Source: Brevibacterium pigmentatum
GTDB taxonomy: Bacteria > Actinomycetota > Actinomycetes > Actinomycetales > Brevibacteriaceae
Direction: 5' to 3'
NCBI RefSeq assembly: GCF_011617465.1
Contig: NZ_CP050153.1
Span: 1,240,001-1,304,000, forward strand
DNA length: 64,000 nucleotides
Under the pieces are notes generated by a model. It was given only the letters and a program-made list of their open reading frames with translations, searched no databases and was not told the DNA's origin. Of this stretch, positions 48,225 to 57,163 are shown in pieces. Each line of letters starts with the position of its first letter. Within the stretch, counting starts at the first letter, position 1. The position numbers and the translations under genes were made by a program.

Positions 48225-49310
48225 GTGGGAACGAAATCGATTCGAGTCGCGATTGCCGGACTGGGCAACTGCGCCTCGTCCCTGATCCAGGGCGTGGAAT
48301 ACTACCGGAACGCCTCGCCCGGGACGAAGGTTCCCGGCCTCATGCATGTGGAATTCGGGGACTACCACGTCGGTGGCATCGATTTCGTTGCCGCCTTCGA
48401 CGTCGACGGCAAGAAGGTCGGCGTCGACATCGCCGAGGCGATCACGGCGAGTGAGAACAACACCATCAAACTCGCCGATGTGGAGCCCACCGGCATCGAG
48501 GTCCTGCGCGGACCCACACTCGACGGACTCGGCGAGTACTACCGCGACACGATCGTCGAATCCGACCGCGACGCCGTCGACGTGGCCAAGGCCCTGCAGG
48601 ACGCCGAGGCGGATGTCCTCGTGTGCTACCTGCCCGTCGGTTCGCAGAAGGCCGTCGAGTTCTACGCTCAGGCCGCCATCGATGCGAAGGTCGCCTTCGT
48701 CAACGCCCTGCCCGTGTTCATCGCCGGCACCAAGGAATGGGACGAGAAGTTCCGTGCCGCCGGTGTCCCGATCGTCGGTGACGACATCAAGTCCCAGATC
48801 GGTGCGACCATCACCCACCGTGTGATGGCGAAGCTGTTCGAAGACCGCGGCGTCGTCCTCGACCGGACCTACCAGCTCAACGTCGGCGGCAACATGGACT
48901 TCAAGAACATGCTCGAGCGTCAGCGCCTCGAGTCGAAGAAGATCTCGAAGACCCAGGCAGTGACCTCGAACACCTCGGCCCAGCTGGCCGACCGTGACGT
49001 CCACATCGGACCCAGCGACTATGTCGAATGGCTCGACGATCGCAAGTGGGCGTTCGTGCGCCTCGAGGGCCGCAACTTCGGCGACGCCCCGGTGTCCCTG
49101 GAGTACAAGCTCGAGGTGTGGGACTCGCCGAACTCCGCCGGCGTCATCATCGACGCCGTGCGTGCGGCGAAGATCGGCCTCGACCGCGGAATCGGCGGAG
49201 CGCTGATCTCCGCTTCCTCGTACTTCATGAAGTCGCCCCCGGAGCAGCAGGACGACGACGCCGCCCACGAGGCCGTCGAAGCGTTCATCCGCGGCGACAT
49301 CGAACGCTGA
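48225..49310 (+). CDS. ino1: Inositol-1-phosphate synthase
   Basis: This 361-residue enzyme converts glucose-6-phosphate to myo-inositol-1-phosphate, the precursor of mycothiol and phosphatidylinositol. The NAD motif is [18 protein letters not shown]. It also shows [54 protein letters not shown] and [29 protein letters not shown] and AARIGLDRG-type [14 protein letters not shown] follow. It is the short actinobacterial/archaeal form. AAAGGAGAATT precedes the GTG. A strong terminator follows. Confidence 0.95.
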   Translation: MGTKSIRVAIAGLGNCASSLIQGVEYYRNASPGTKVPGLMHVEFGDYHVGGIDFVAAFDVDGKKVGVDIAEAITASENNTIKLADVEPTGIEVLRGPTLDGLGEYYRDTIVESDRDAVDVAKALQDAEADVLVCYLPVGSQKAVEFYAQAAIDAKVAFVNALPVFIAGTKEWDEKFRAAGVPIVGDDIKSQIGATITHRVMAKLFEDRGVVLDRTYQLNVGGNMDFKNMLERQRLESKKISKTQAVTSNTSAQLADRDVHIGPSDYVEWLDDRKWAFVRLEGRNFGDAPVSLEYKLEVWDSPNSAGVIIDAVRAAKIGLDRGIGGALISASSYFMKSPPEQQDDDAAHEAVEAFIRGDIER

Positions 49311-49363
49311 TTTCGCCGAGGCGGCCCACCCTCATCCCGAGTGCTGAGCCGCCTTCCGGTTGA

Positions 49364-49401
49364 GAGGGCGCCGCCCGCAGACACCTGCGGTCGGCGCCCT
49401 C
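49364..49401 (+). terminator. ino1: Terminator after ino1
   Basis: The outer 10-bp stem GAGGGCGCCG/CGGCGCCCTC and inner 6-bp stem CCGCAG/CTGCGG with loop ACAC form one long hairpin. It is followed by ACCTATTC. Confidence 0.8.
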
Positions 49402-49632
49402 ACCTATTCACCACCGTCGGGGAGCTCGACCATCAACGTCGGTGAGCACGAGACCGCACTGCCGCCTCGGCGGGGGACGGGTGCGTCCGGCCGCATCCGA
49501 ATATCCGGAATATGAGATTTCCGTGACACAACGCCGATTGTCCATGAGACTTGCTCCTTGAGGTGCTCGCACTCACAGGGGCGACACCGGGCTCAACGCA
49601 TTCGCCAGCGCCACCCCGACCGAGGAGACCTG
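49402..49632. other. Intergenic region upstream of the AbgT transporter
   Basis: No gene is seen. AATAT-CCGG-AATAT near 49500 is an AT-rich direct repeat that may mark the promoter of the transporter gene; GAGGAG (49622-49627) is its ribosome binding site. Confidence 0.5.
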
Positions 49633-51216
49633 ATGTCGAGCACCACACCTGCGACCGCAGAGAAGAGGAATGACGGTTCCGAGCTGAGCTGGCTCATGCG
49701 CGTCCTCGTCATCATCGAAAAGGCCGGCAATAAGCTGCCGCACCCGTTCTGGCTGTTCCTGTCGCTGGCCGTCATCGTCATGATCCTCTCGGCGATCTTC
49801 GCCTCCACCGGTCTCAACGCCGTCAACCCGGCCACGGACGAGAAGGTGACGGTGACGAACCTCTTCTCCACCGAATCGCTGCGTGAGATCGTCGCGGGAG
49901 CCACGAACAACTTCGTCACCTTCCCACCGCTGGGACTCGTCCTCATCGTGCTCATCGGCGTAGCCGTGGCCGAACAGTCCGGACTCATCCCGGCGATGCT
50001 GCGCGGAACCATCGCCGGGGCCTCGCCGAAGTGGATCACGTTCATCGTCGCCCTGGCCGGAACCGCCTCGTCGATCGCCTCCGACGCCTCCTACATGATC
50101 ATGATTCCCCTCGGCGGACTAGCGTTCAAAGCCGTCGGCCGCAATCCGCTGCTCGGCTGCCTCGTCGCCTACGCGGCGACCTCGGGAGGCTATTCGGCAG
50201 CACCCATGGTCAATTCGCTCGACACGATCCTCGGCGGTCTCTCGACCTCGGCCGCGCAGATCATCGACGCCGACTACACCGTCAGCCCGGTCGCGAACTT
50301 CTACTTCAACTTCGTCTCCATGTTCGTCGTCGCCGCCGCGGTGACCCTGGTGACCGAGCTGGTCCTGTCCAAGCGAGCCGACCAGATCGAACTCGACGAG
50401 GAGACCGAGGACGATCCGGACAACTTCGACGTCAAGATGGCCCTCGACGCCAATGAGAAGCGCGGAATCGTCATCGCCGTCATCTCGATCATCGTCTGCG
50501 CCGCGGTGCTGTTCGCTCTCGCCTGGCCCGCCGGATCGTTCCTCCGCGACGAGGCCGGAGGCTTCGGCCCCGAATCCGGTCTGATGGCAGGAATCGCCGC
50601 GATCATCGGCTTCGGCTTCTTCATCGTCGGCATCGTCTACGGCTACGCCACCGGGTCGATCAAGCGCACCGCTGACATCCCGGAGATGATGGGCAAGGGA
50701 CTGCTGCCGTTTGTGCCGGTCATCGTGCTGTTCTTCGCTGCCAGCCAGTTCCTCGCGCTGTTCAAGATGTCCAACCTCGGCGAGATCTTGGCGATCAAGG
50801 GCGCCGAGGTGTTCGGAGCCCTCAACACCGGCCCCTTCGTCATCCTCCTCGGCGGATGGCTGCTCGTGGCGCTCGGCGCGCTGTTCCTCACCTCCGGTTC
50901 GGGACTGTGGACGCTCATGGCCCCGGTGCTCGTCCCGATGTTCATGCTCCTGTCGATCTCCCCGGAGACCACCCAGGCCCTCTACCGCATCGGTGATTCG
51001 ACGACGAACATCATCTCTCCGATGAGCCCGTACTTCGTCGTGGTCCTCGGGTTCGTGCAGCGGTACAAGAAGGACGCAGGCATCGGCACTGTGCTCTCGT
51101 TCACGATCCCGCTGTCGTTCGCCATGTTCGTCTTCTGGGGGCTCCTGTTCTTCATCTGGTGGGCCACCGGCATCCCGTGGGGACCGGGCGCGGCCACTCA
51201 TTACCAGATGGGCTGA
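49633..51216 (+). CDS. AbgT-family transporter
   Basis: This is a 527-residue, about 11-TM protein. Family features: LVIIEKAGNKLPHPFWLFL at the N-terminus, NFVTFPPLGLVLIVLIGVAV, SIASDASYMIMIPLGGLAF, AYAATSGGYSAAPMVNSLD, and RIGDSTTNIISPMSPYFVVV near the C-terminus. E. coli AbgT imports p-aminobenzoyl-glutamate, whereas some homologues export sulfonamides. The actinobacterial substrate is not established. The ATG at 49633 has GAGGAG 5 nt upstream. No abgAB-type peptidase is adjacent. Confidence 0.93.
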   Translation: MSSTTPATAEKRNDGSELSWLMRVLVIIEKAGNKLPHPFWLFLSLAVIVMILSAIFASTGLNAVNPATDEKVTVTNLFSTESLREIVAGATNNFVTFPPLGLVLIVLIGVAVAEQSGLIPAMLRGTIAGASPKWITFIVALAGTASSIASDASYMIMIPLGGLAFKAVGRNPLLGCLVAYAATSGGYSAAPMVNSLDTILGGLSTSAAQIIDADYTVSPVANFYFNFVSMFVVAAAVTLVTELVLSKRADQIELDEETEDDPDNFDVKMALDANEKRGIVIAVISIIVCAAVLFALAWPAGSFLRDEAGGFGPESGLMAGIAAIIGFGFFIVGIVYGYATGSIKRTADIPEMMGKGLLPFVPVIVLFFAASQFLALFKMSNLGEILAIKGAEVFGALNTGPFVILLGGWLLVALGALFLTSGSGLWTLMAPVLVPMFMLLSISPETTQALYRIGDSTTNIISPMSPYFVVVLGFVQRYKKDAGIGTVLSFTIPLSFAMFVFWGLLFFIWWATGIPWGPGAATHYQMG

Positions 51217-51358
51217 ACTGTCACTGCCCGATGGGCTGAACCGGGAATTATCCGCTGGAATCAGGTGTTGTCCACCACAGCATCACGATCGTGCAACGTC
51301 GGACCGTGCTGGCCGGGATCCTCAGTTCCCGTCCAGACCGTCCGGTTAGACTGTGACC

Positions 51359-51427
51359 GTGAAAGATCATCTGCGCAGCCTGCCGGCTGTGCACATTCTG
51401 CTCAGATCGAAAGGATCTCGACCGTGA
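51359..51427 (+). CDS. Putative leaderless 22-codon leader peptide upstream of the BI-1/YccA gene
   Basis: The GTG at 51359 follows TAGACT (51347-51352) by 6 nt, the same promoter-start spacing seen for several real genes here. The frame encodes VKDHLRSLPAVHILLRSKGSRP and stops at TGA 51425-51427, overlapping the GTG start (51424) of the next gene as GTGA. The ribosome binding site of the next gene, AAAGGATCT, lies inside it. The arrangement predicts translational coupling. Whether the peptide is made is unproven. Confidence 0.5.
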   Translation: MKDHLRSLPAVHILLRSKGSRP

Positions 51428-52218
51428 GTAACCCCATGATGAACCGGGCTATCAATCAGGGAGCCCAGGCCGGACGCAATCAGCCGGTCATGTCCGATCA
51501 GGAGCTCAACAACCTGTTCAATCAGCCTGCCGCGCAGAACCGCAACGCAGGCCCCCAGGTCGCCGACCGTGCGATGACGTATGACGATGTGATGATGAAG
51601 ACCGGTGTGCTCTTCGCCATCCTCCTCGCCGGTGGCGTCGTCGGCTGGCTCGTTCCGATGTTGGCGCTGCCGGCAGCGATCATCGCACTCGTCCTCGGAC
51701 TCGTCAACGCCTTCAAGAAGGAACCGAGCAAGGCGCTGATCATCGGCTATGCCGCATTCGAGGGCGTCTTCCTCGGCGGCATCTCCGGCATGTTCGAATC
51801 CATGTACCCCGGCATCGTCGTCCAGGCCGTGCTCGCCACGCTCAGCGTCTTCGGCGTCATGCTCGCCCTGTTCAAGTTCAAGGGTGTGCGCTACGGCTCG
51901 AAGATGATGAAGTTCATGATGATCGCCGTCGGCGGCTACGCGGTCTTCTCGATCATCAACTTCTTCTTCGCCATGTTCACCGGCTCCGGCGGTGCCCGCA
52001 GCATCGAGGTCTTCGGCATCCCTCTGGGAATCATCATCGGCATCGTCGCCACCGTGCTCGCCGCGATGACCCTGATCATGGACTTCCAGATGATCGAAGA
52101 GGGCGTCAAGCACCAGATCCCGGAGAAGTACTCCTGGATGTGCGCCTTCTCGCTCATGGTCACCCTCGTGTGGCTCTACATCGAGATCCTGCGCCTCATC
52201 TCCTACTTCAGAGACTGA
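51424..52218 (+). CDS. Bax inhibitor-1 / YccA family membrane protein
   Basis: This is a 264-residue, 7-TM protein. A Gln/Asn-rich cytoplasmic head of about 50 residues (RAINQGAQAGRNQPVMSDQE) leads to MTYDDVMMKTGVLFAILLAG, IIGYAAFEGVFLGGISGMFE, VYG-equivalent KFKGVRYGSKMMKFMMIAVG and LIMDFQMIEEGVKHQIPEKY; the last is the conserved pH/Ca-sensing Asp region of TMBIM proteins. The actinobacterial members are uncharacterised ion-leak or protease-linked proteins. The start is the GTG at 51424, with AAAGGATCTCGACC upstream. Confidence 0.9.
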   Translation: MSNPMMNRAINQGAQAGRNQPVMSDQELNNLFNQPAAQNRNAGPQVADRAMTYDDVMMKTGVLFAILLAGGVVGWLVPMLALPAAIIALVLGLVNAFKKEPSKALIIGYAAFEGVFLGGISGMFESMYPGIVVQAVLATLSVFGVMLALFKFKGVRYGSKMMKFMMIAVGGYAVFSIINFFFAMFTGSGGARSIEVFGIPLGIIIGIVATVLAAMTLIMDFQMIEEGVKHQIPEKYSWMCAFSLMVTLVWLYIEILRLISYFRD

Positions 52219-52263
52219 GAGACGGTCGCGCCCCACACCTGTGGGCCGCGGCCGAGCGCTGAA

Positions 52264-52300
52264 CGAAGGGCGGATCCCCGAAATGGGGGTCCGCCCTTCG
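52264..52300 (+). terminator. Terminator after the BI-1 gene
   Basis: An 11-bp perfect stem CGAAGGGCGGA/TCCGCCCTTCG is extended by one G-U and four G-C pairs around loop GAAAT. Confidence 0.75.
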
Positions 52301-52309
52301 TCGTCGCCA

Positions 52310-52338
52310 TTGCTTGTGATCACTTTTCTGCCTATCGT
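52310..52338 (+). promoter_or_regulatory. Promoter with palindromic operator for the dapA-like operon
   Basis: A -35 TTGCTT (52310-52315) and a -10 TATCGT (52333-52338) are 17 bp apart. GTGATCAC (52316-52323), a perfect 8-bp palindrome, follows the -35 box directly and resembles GntR-type half-sites. The regulator is not in the window. Confidence 0.5.
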
Positions 52339-52423
52339 CTGAGATACCGACGAGAAGCGTCGGCGGACCGACTTCATCGCTGAAGCGCGGACCACAGATC
52401 TCAAGGCCTGAGAGGACGATTCG

Positions 52424-53320
52424 ATGACGAATCCGATGCACGGTGTGTTCGCCGTACCCACGACTCCCTATACCGAGGACGGAGACCAGAACCTCGACGC
52501 CCTGGGCGGTCGCATCGAGGAGGTGCTCGCCTCCGGTGTGACCGGTCTCCTCGGTCTCGGCGCCACGGGGGAGGCACTGGCGCTCGGCACTGCGGAGAGG
52601 GAAGCTCAGATCAAGACCATCGTCTCGGCCGTCGACGGCCGGGCGCATGTGGTCATCGGATGCATGGCATACACCCCGTCGGAGATGTCGGCCCAGATCA
52701 CCGCGGCCGCCGGTTGGGGTGCCGACGCCATCATGGTCACCCCTCCCTTCTACGGCGGGCTCGAACCCGACGCCGTCATCGCCGCCCTGCGACCGGTCCT
52801 CACCGCCTCCGAACTGCCGGTCATGGTCTACAACAATCCCCACTCCACCGGTACCGACCTGCTCCCGGACCACCTCGCCTCGCTCCAGGACACCGGCAGA
52901 TTCTGGAGCGTCAAAGAGACCTCGGGCGAAGCCACCCGGATTCGGGAGCTGCGCAGCCGCCTCGGTGACGACACCGACATCTTCGTCGGCGCCGACGGAA
53001 TCGCGCTCGAAGGCTTCGCCCAGGGCGCCAGCGGCTGGGTGGCAGCATCGGCGTGGCTGCTGCCCGAACACTGCCAGAAACTCTGGAAGCTGGCCGACAG
53101 CGGTGATTGGGCCGATGCCGTCGACCTCTGGAGAAGCCTGGGACGCGCCCTCGGACTCATCGAGGGCGACTCCGCCTTCATCTCACTCATCAAACAGGCA
53201 CTCAGCAATTCCGGCCGTGAACAGGGACCGGTGCGTCCACCCCTGCCGACCGCCGACCCCGAAGCCCTGGCGGCGCTGCTCGACGCGATCGCCGAGCTGG
53301 AGAGGAACCACACAGCATGA
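52424..53320 (+). CDS. Dihydrodipicolinate synthase-family aldolase/dehydratase
   Basis: This is a 298-residue class I (Schiff-base) TIM-barrel protein. It shows GVFAVPTTPYTEDGDQNLDA, GLLGLGATGEALALG (pyruvate-binding loop), MVTPPFYGG, the catalytic Tyr in PVMVYNNPHSTGTDL and the Schiff-base Lys in WSVKETSGEATR. The linkage to an aldehyde dehydrogenase (4-nt overlap) argues for a catabolic lyase or dehydratase, for example keto-deoxy sugar acid or hydroxyproline type, and not lysine biosynthesis. The substrate is not determinable from sequence alone. GAGAGGAC precedes the ATG. Confidence 0.85.
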   Translation: MTNPMHGVFAVPTTPYTEDGDQNLDALGGRIEEVLASGVTGLLGLGATGEALALGTAEREAQIKTIVSAVDGRAHVVIGCMAYTPSEMSAQITAAAGWGADAIMVTPPFYGGLEPDAVIAALRPVLTASELPVMVYNNPHSTGTDLLPDHLASLQDTGRFWSVKETSGEATRIRELRSRLGDDTDIFVGADGIALEGFAQGASGWVAASAWLLPEHCQKLWKLADSGDWADAVDLWRSLGRALGLIEGDSAFISLIKQALSNSGREQGPVRPPLPTADPEALAALLDAIAELERNHTA

Positions 53321-54834
53321 GCACCACGACATCAGCAGAGAACACCCTCGTCGACCGCGGCCGCACCGCACTGAGAGCGATCATCGACGGCAACCTCGGA
53401 CAGTGGATCGGAGGCCGAGCCGTCACCGGCGCCGGAGACGAGATCAGTCTCATCTCACCGAGCGAGGGCACGGTCATCGGCAGCCTCTCCGCGGCGAGCG
53501 AGCAGCAGCTCGATGAGACGGTCGCCGCAGCACGCAGCGCCTTCAACGAAGCCGACTGGGTCGACGATGCGAAGCTGCGAGCCCGCGTGCTGCGTCGCCT
53601 CGCCGACCTCGTCGAAGCCGACGCCGAAGAGATCGCCTATCTCGACGGCATCGAAGCCGGAAAGGTCGCCCTCGGCAGCGTCGAGGAAGACGTTCCCGAC
53701 GTCGCCGCGAACCTCAGACTGAGCGCCGACCTCATCTCCCGCGATGACGGACGCTATCTGCAGGGCCCCGACGGGTGGGGCTGGGTGACGAAAGTGCCCA
53801 GCGGAGTCGTCGGAGCGATCCTGCCGTGGAACTATCCCGTCGCCATGCTCGGCTGGAAGATCGCCCCGGCCCTGGCCGCCGGCAATGCCATGGTTGTCAA
53901 AACCTCCGAGGACTCGACGCTCAGCGCCCTTCACCTCGCCAGACTCGCCACCGAGGCAGGGGTGCCCGACGGCATCCTCAACGTACTCACGGGCACCGGT
54001 GCGGGAATCGGCGCCGCCATGGGCATGCACCTCGGCATCGACGTGCTCACCTTCACCGGTTCCGGACCCGTCGGCCGATCCTTCCTCGAATCCTCGGCGC
54101 GATCGAACCTCAAGAAGGTGTCCCTCGAACTCGGTGGCCGTGCCGGCTATATCGTCGACTCCGATCACGCCACGGACTTCCGGGCCATCGCCGCCGACAT
54201 CGCCGGTGCCGCCTTCGGCACCAGCGGTCAGAACTGCACCGCCGCATCTCGGGTCATCTACGTCGGCGACGATGACGAGAGGTTCGCCGAATTCCGCACC
54301 GCGCTCATCGACGCGATCGAGGCACTGACCGTCGGCGATCCCTTCGACGACGGCACGGACGTCGGACCGGTGATCAACGCCCGCGCCCACGACCGCATCA
54401 CCTCCTGGGTCGACGAAGCGGTGGAGAAGGGAGCGCGAATCCTCAACACCCGTGCCGACGTCCCCAGCACCGGCACCTGGTACCCGCCGACCGTCATCGA
54501 GAACGTGCCTGACGACAGCGAACTCGGCCGCGGAGAGATCTTCGGCCCCGTCACCCAGCTGCTGCGACGCACCGACAGAGACGACGCCGTCGACCTCATC
54601 AACGGCGAACCCTATGGGCTGGCCTCGAGCGTGTGGTGCGAGGACATCGCCCGAGTCCGATGGTGGGCCAGCCGGATCCGCGTGGGCACGCTCGCCGTCA
54701 ACGGCTACAGCGAAGGCACCGAAGCCACTCCGTTCGGCGGAATGCGACAGTCCGGATTCTGGGGCCGCGACAACGGCCCGGAAGCGCTGGAGACCTATCA
54801 GGAGACCATGACCGTATGGGTCGCCGACTCCTGA
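53317..54834 (+). CDS. Aldehyde dehydrogenase (NAD(P)-dependent)
   Basis: This is a 505-residue ALDH superfamily protein. It shows GAILPWNYPVAMLGWKIAPA, the NAD motif FTGSGPVGRSFLESSA, the general-base Glu in SLELGGRAGYIVDSDHA (canonical LELGGK has Lys where Arg is found here) and the nucleophile Cys in TSGQNCTAASRV. It ends with the EIFGPV motif and YSEGTEATPFGGMRQSGFW. It overlaps the aldolase-like gene by 4 nt. It probably oxidises the semialdehyde product of that enzyme. Substrate unknown. Confidence 0.92.
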   Translation: MSTTTSAENTLVDRGRTALRAIIDGNLGQWIGGRAVTGAGDEISLISPSEGTVIGSLSAASEQQLDETVAAARSAFNEADWVDDAKLRARVLRRLADLVEADAEEIAYLDGIEAGKVALGSVEEDVPDVAANLRLSADLISRDDGRYLQGPDGWGWVTKVPSGVVGAILPWNYPVAMLGWKIAPALAAGNAMVVKTSEDSTLSALHLARLATEAGVPDGILNVLTGTGAGIGAAMGMHLGIDVLTFTGSGPVGRSFLESSARSNLKKVSLELGGRAGYIVDSDHATDFRAIAADIAGAAFGTSGQNCTAASRVIYVGDDDERFAEFRTALIDAIEALTVGDPFDDGTDVGPVINARAHDRITSWVDEAVEKGARILNTRADVPSTGTWYPPTVIENVPDDSELGRGEIFGPVTQLLRRTDRDDAVDLINGEPYGLASSVWCEDIARVRWWASRIRVGTLAVNGYSEGTEATPFGGMRQSGFWGRDNGPEALETYQETMTVWVADS

Positions 54835-54844
54835 GCATCGTCTT

Positions 54845-54911
54845 GAGTTCCGCCGCTGCCGCCACTCCTGAGGACTATCATGGGTCCATGACCACAGCAG
54901 CGGCGGAACTC
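54845..54911. promoter_or_regulatory. 15-bp inverted repeat enclosing the promoter and start of the next gene
   Basis: GAGTTCCGCCGCTGC (54845-54859) and its exact complement GCAGCGGCGGAACTC (54897-54911) flank a 37-nt loop that holds TATCAT (54876-54881) and the ATG at 54888. In readthrough RNA from the ALDH gene it would act as a terminator or would sequester the start. In the leaderless mRNA only the right arm is present. Confidence 0.6.
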
Positions 54912-55214
54912 GAGACCGAGGTGCGTCGTCTGCGGATCCGAATCATCTCCCTGACCACCGCCCAACTCGACGAGGCGGTCCCGCGGGCACCGAGCAGACG
55001 GGCAGCCATCCGTGAGGCCCTCAACGAATTCTCGTCGATCGGCTCCGACGCCCGACCAGTGCCGGAACTCGGCGATCAGAACCTCGCCGATCAGGTCGTC
55101 GTGCTCCTCGAACACGGACTGCGTGCGGCTCAGACACTGCCCGAACCCGACCGCGCGAATCGCATCGGCACCCTCACCGAGGCGGCCGTGCGCCTCCGTC
55201 GCATCCTGGCCTGA
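54888..55214 (+). CDS. Small hypothetical helical protein
   Basis: This is a 108-residue soluble, Arg/Glu/Leu-rich protein. An N-terminal coiled-coil-like segment (AELETEVRRLRIRIISLTT) is followed by ALNEFSSIGSDARPVPELGD and a C-terminal helix (TLTEAAVRLRRILA). I do not recognise a family. TATCAT ends 6 nt before the ATG, so it is probably leaderless. It lies 19 nt before the molybdoenzyme gene and may be co-transcribed with it. Confidence 0.65.
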   Translation: MTTAAAELETEVRRLRIRIISLTTAQLDEAVPRAPSRRAAIREALNEFSSIGSDARPVPELGDQNLADQVVVLLEHGLRAAQTLPEPDRANRIGTLTEAAVRLRRILA

Positions 55215-55233
55215 GGATGGGGACCGGGAGGGC

Positions 55234-56811
55234 ATGATGGCGGGCACTCGACGCACCTGGCCTTCCGTGATCTCCGGGATCGTTGCGACCCTCATCTACT
55301 TCGGCGTCGCCGAACTCATCGCCCGCAGCCTGGACGTGGCATCAGCCCCGGCGCTGCTCATCGGCCAAGCCCTCATCCCGCTGATGCCCACGGTGCTCAT
55401 CAAGCCCGCGATCGCGATCTTCGGCGCTCACGACAAACTCGCTCTCGTCATCACCATCGTCGCCGGTGGAGCCGGACTCGGCGCGATCATCGGGTGGATC
55501 GGCGCCCGACGTCGAGGTCTCGCGCTCGTTCTGCTCATCGGCTTCGGACTGCTGCCGGCCGTCGTCGGCTTCAGCTCCGGTGCCGGTCTGGTGGCCACCC
55601 TGCCGAGTCTCGGCGGAATCGCCGCCGGAGCAGCGGCCTTCCTCGTCCTCCTTCACCTCGCCGAGGCTCCGACTCGAGCCGGACAAGGCACGGCCGGCAC
55701 GCCCTCGGAAACCACGTCATCTCCGACCCGACCCGGGCGGAGGGCCTTCTTCGGGCTGGCCGCGGGACTGAGCGCGGTCGGCATCTCCGCCGTCGCGGCC
55801 GGACAGTCCGCGGCCACACTGGCGCGCAGTGCGGCAGGAACGGTGACGAAGCTCGTCCTGCCACGGCCGGCCGCCTCAGCGCCGGAGATCCCCGCGGGCG
55901 CCGAACTCGACGTACCCGGACTGACCCCGCTGGTCACGGAGACCTCTGACTTCTATCGCATCGACACGGCGCTGTTCCCGCCGTCGATCGATGCGGGAAC
56001 GTGGATGCTGCGCGTCCACGGAATGGTCGAGAACGAGTTCACGATCTCCATGGCCGAACTCCTCGAACTTCCACTCCAGGAGCATTATGTGACCCTGGCC
56101 TGCGTCTCGAACGAGGTCGGCGGCGACCTCGTCGGCAATGCGAAATGGCTGGGCTATCCGATCCGGGATCTGCTCGCCAGGGCGAAACCGCACGCCGGCG
56201 CGGACATGGTGCTCTCGGGCTCCGATGACGGATTCACCGCCTCCACCCCGCTCGAAGTGCTCACCGATGACCGGGCGGCCCTGCTGGCCGTGGCCATGAA
56301 CGGCCACGCCCTGCCACGCGACCACGGATACCCGGCCCGGCTGGTCGTCCCGGGACTCTACGGGTACGTCTCGGCCACGAAATGGGTGACCGATATCGAG
56401 GTGACGAGGTTCGCGGGCAAGGAAGCATATTGGACGACCCGCGGCTGGTCCACCCACGGACCCGTGCTGGTGGCCTCCCGCATCGATGTGCCCCGCCCCG
56501 GCGCCACCGTTACGCCCAAGAGCGGCGACCGGATCGTCACCGCAGGCATGGCCTGGGCGCAGCACACCGGCATCGAGAAGGTGCAGGTGCGCATCGACAA
56601 CGGGGACTGGACCGAAGCGGAACTGAGCGAGGAACTCACCGCCGATACGTGGCGGCAGTGGCGGTGCGAGCACACGGGACTGAGCACGGGCACGCATACC
56701 GTCAGCGTCCGCGCGATCGACCAGGACGGAAACGTGCAGACCTCGGAGCGCAGGCCCGCCATTCCCGGTGCCGCGACGGGACTCCACGAACGCCAGTTCA
56801 CCGTCGAATGA
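55234..56811 (+). CDS. Membrane-anchored sulfite oxidase-fold molybdopterin oxidoreductase
   Basis: This is a 525-residue protein. The N-terminal about 150 residues hold four to five TM helices (VISGIVATLIYFGVAELIA, LALVITIVAGGAGLGAIIGW, LALVLLIGFGLLPAVVGFSS). A twin-Arg-like RPGRRAFFGLAAGLSAVG precedes the extracytoplasmic part, suggesting Tat export with the cofactor. The Mo domain shows WMLRVHGMVENEFTISMAEL, VTLACVSNEVGGDLVGNAKW with the Mo-ligand Cys, and LPRDHGYPARLVVPGLYGYV. A C-terminal Mo-co dimerisation domain ends it. The physiological substrate is unknown; no heme domain or partner gene is adjacent. Confidence 0.9.
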   Translation: MMAGTRRTWPSVISGIVATLIYFGVAELIARSLDVASAPALLIGQALIPLMPTVLIKPAIAIFGAHDKLALVITIVAGGAGLGAIIGWIGARRRGLALVLLIGFGLLPAVVGFSSGAGLVATLPSLGGIAAGAAAFLVLLHLAEAPTRAGQGTAGTPSETTSSPTRPGRRAFFGLAAGLSAVGISAVAAGQSAATLARSAAGTVTKLVLPRPAASAPEIPAGAELDVPGLTPLVTETSDFYRIDTALFPPSIDAGTWMLRVHGMVENEFTISMAELLELPLQEHYVTLACVSNEVGGDLVGNAKWLGYPIRDLLARAKPHAGADMVLSGSDDGFTASTPLEVLTDDRAALLAVAMNGHALPRDHGYPARLVVPGLYGYVSATKWVTDIEVTRFAGKEAYWTTRGWSTHGPVLVASRIDVPRPGATVTPKSGDRIVTAGMAWAQHTGIEKVQVRIDNGDWTEAELSEELTADTWRQWRCEHTGLSTGTHTVSVRAIDQDGNVQTSERRPAIPGAATGLHERQFTVE

Positions 56812-56956
56812 CGCCGCGCACCAGGTGGGAAAGGACTCGAGTCTGACCAGCACTTCCCACCATGCGAGCCCGGTGCGGCAGTCTCAGGCTTCTCGCGATA
56901 CGTTGTAATCTCACTCACAGAAGCTGTTCTACTTACGTCACAACGAGGTGGTCAAC

Positions 56957-57163
56957 GTGTTCGGTCTCCCGACGGCGACGGTCGTCATCATTGTCGGCAT
57001 CCCTGCGATCTGGGTGATCTACACCCTTGTCTTCGTCTTCCTCTCCCGCGGATGGAAGGCCGAGGACGTGGCCGAGGATCAGGCACTGGCGCGAACCGCG
57101 AACGGCACGGACGGACGAGACGGCGGGGCCGCCTCGGCGAACGGGAACGGGGGAGCGGCATGA
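56957..57163 (+). CDS. Small single-TM protein ahead of the SSS symporter
   Basis: This is a 68-residue protein with one TM helix (ATVVIIVGIPAIWVIYTLVF) and a Gly/Ala/Asn-rich cytoplasmic tail (NGTDGRDGGAASANGNGG). I chose the GTG at 56957, with GAGG 8 nt upstream, over a GTG at 56948 that overlaps it. It overlaps the symporter start (ATGA). Small membrane proteins are often coupled to SSS transporters, so a regulatory or assembly role is likely. Confidence 0.7.
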   Translation: MFGLPTATVVIIVGIPAIWVIYTLVFVFLSRGWKAEDVAEDQALARTANGTDGRDGGAASANGNGGAA

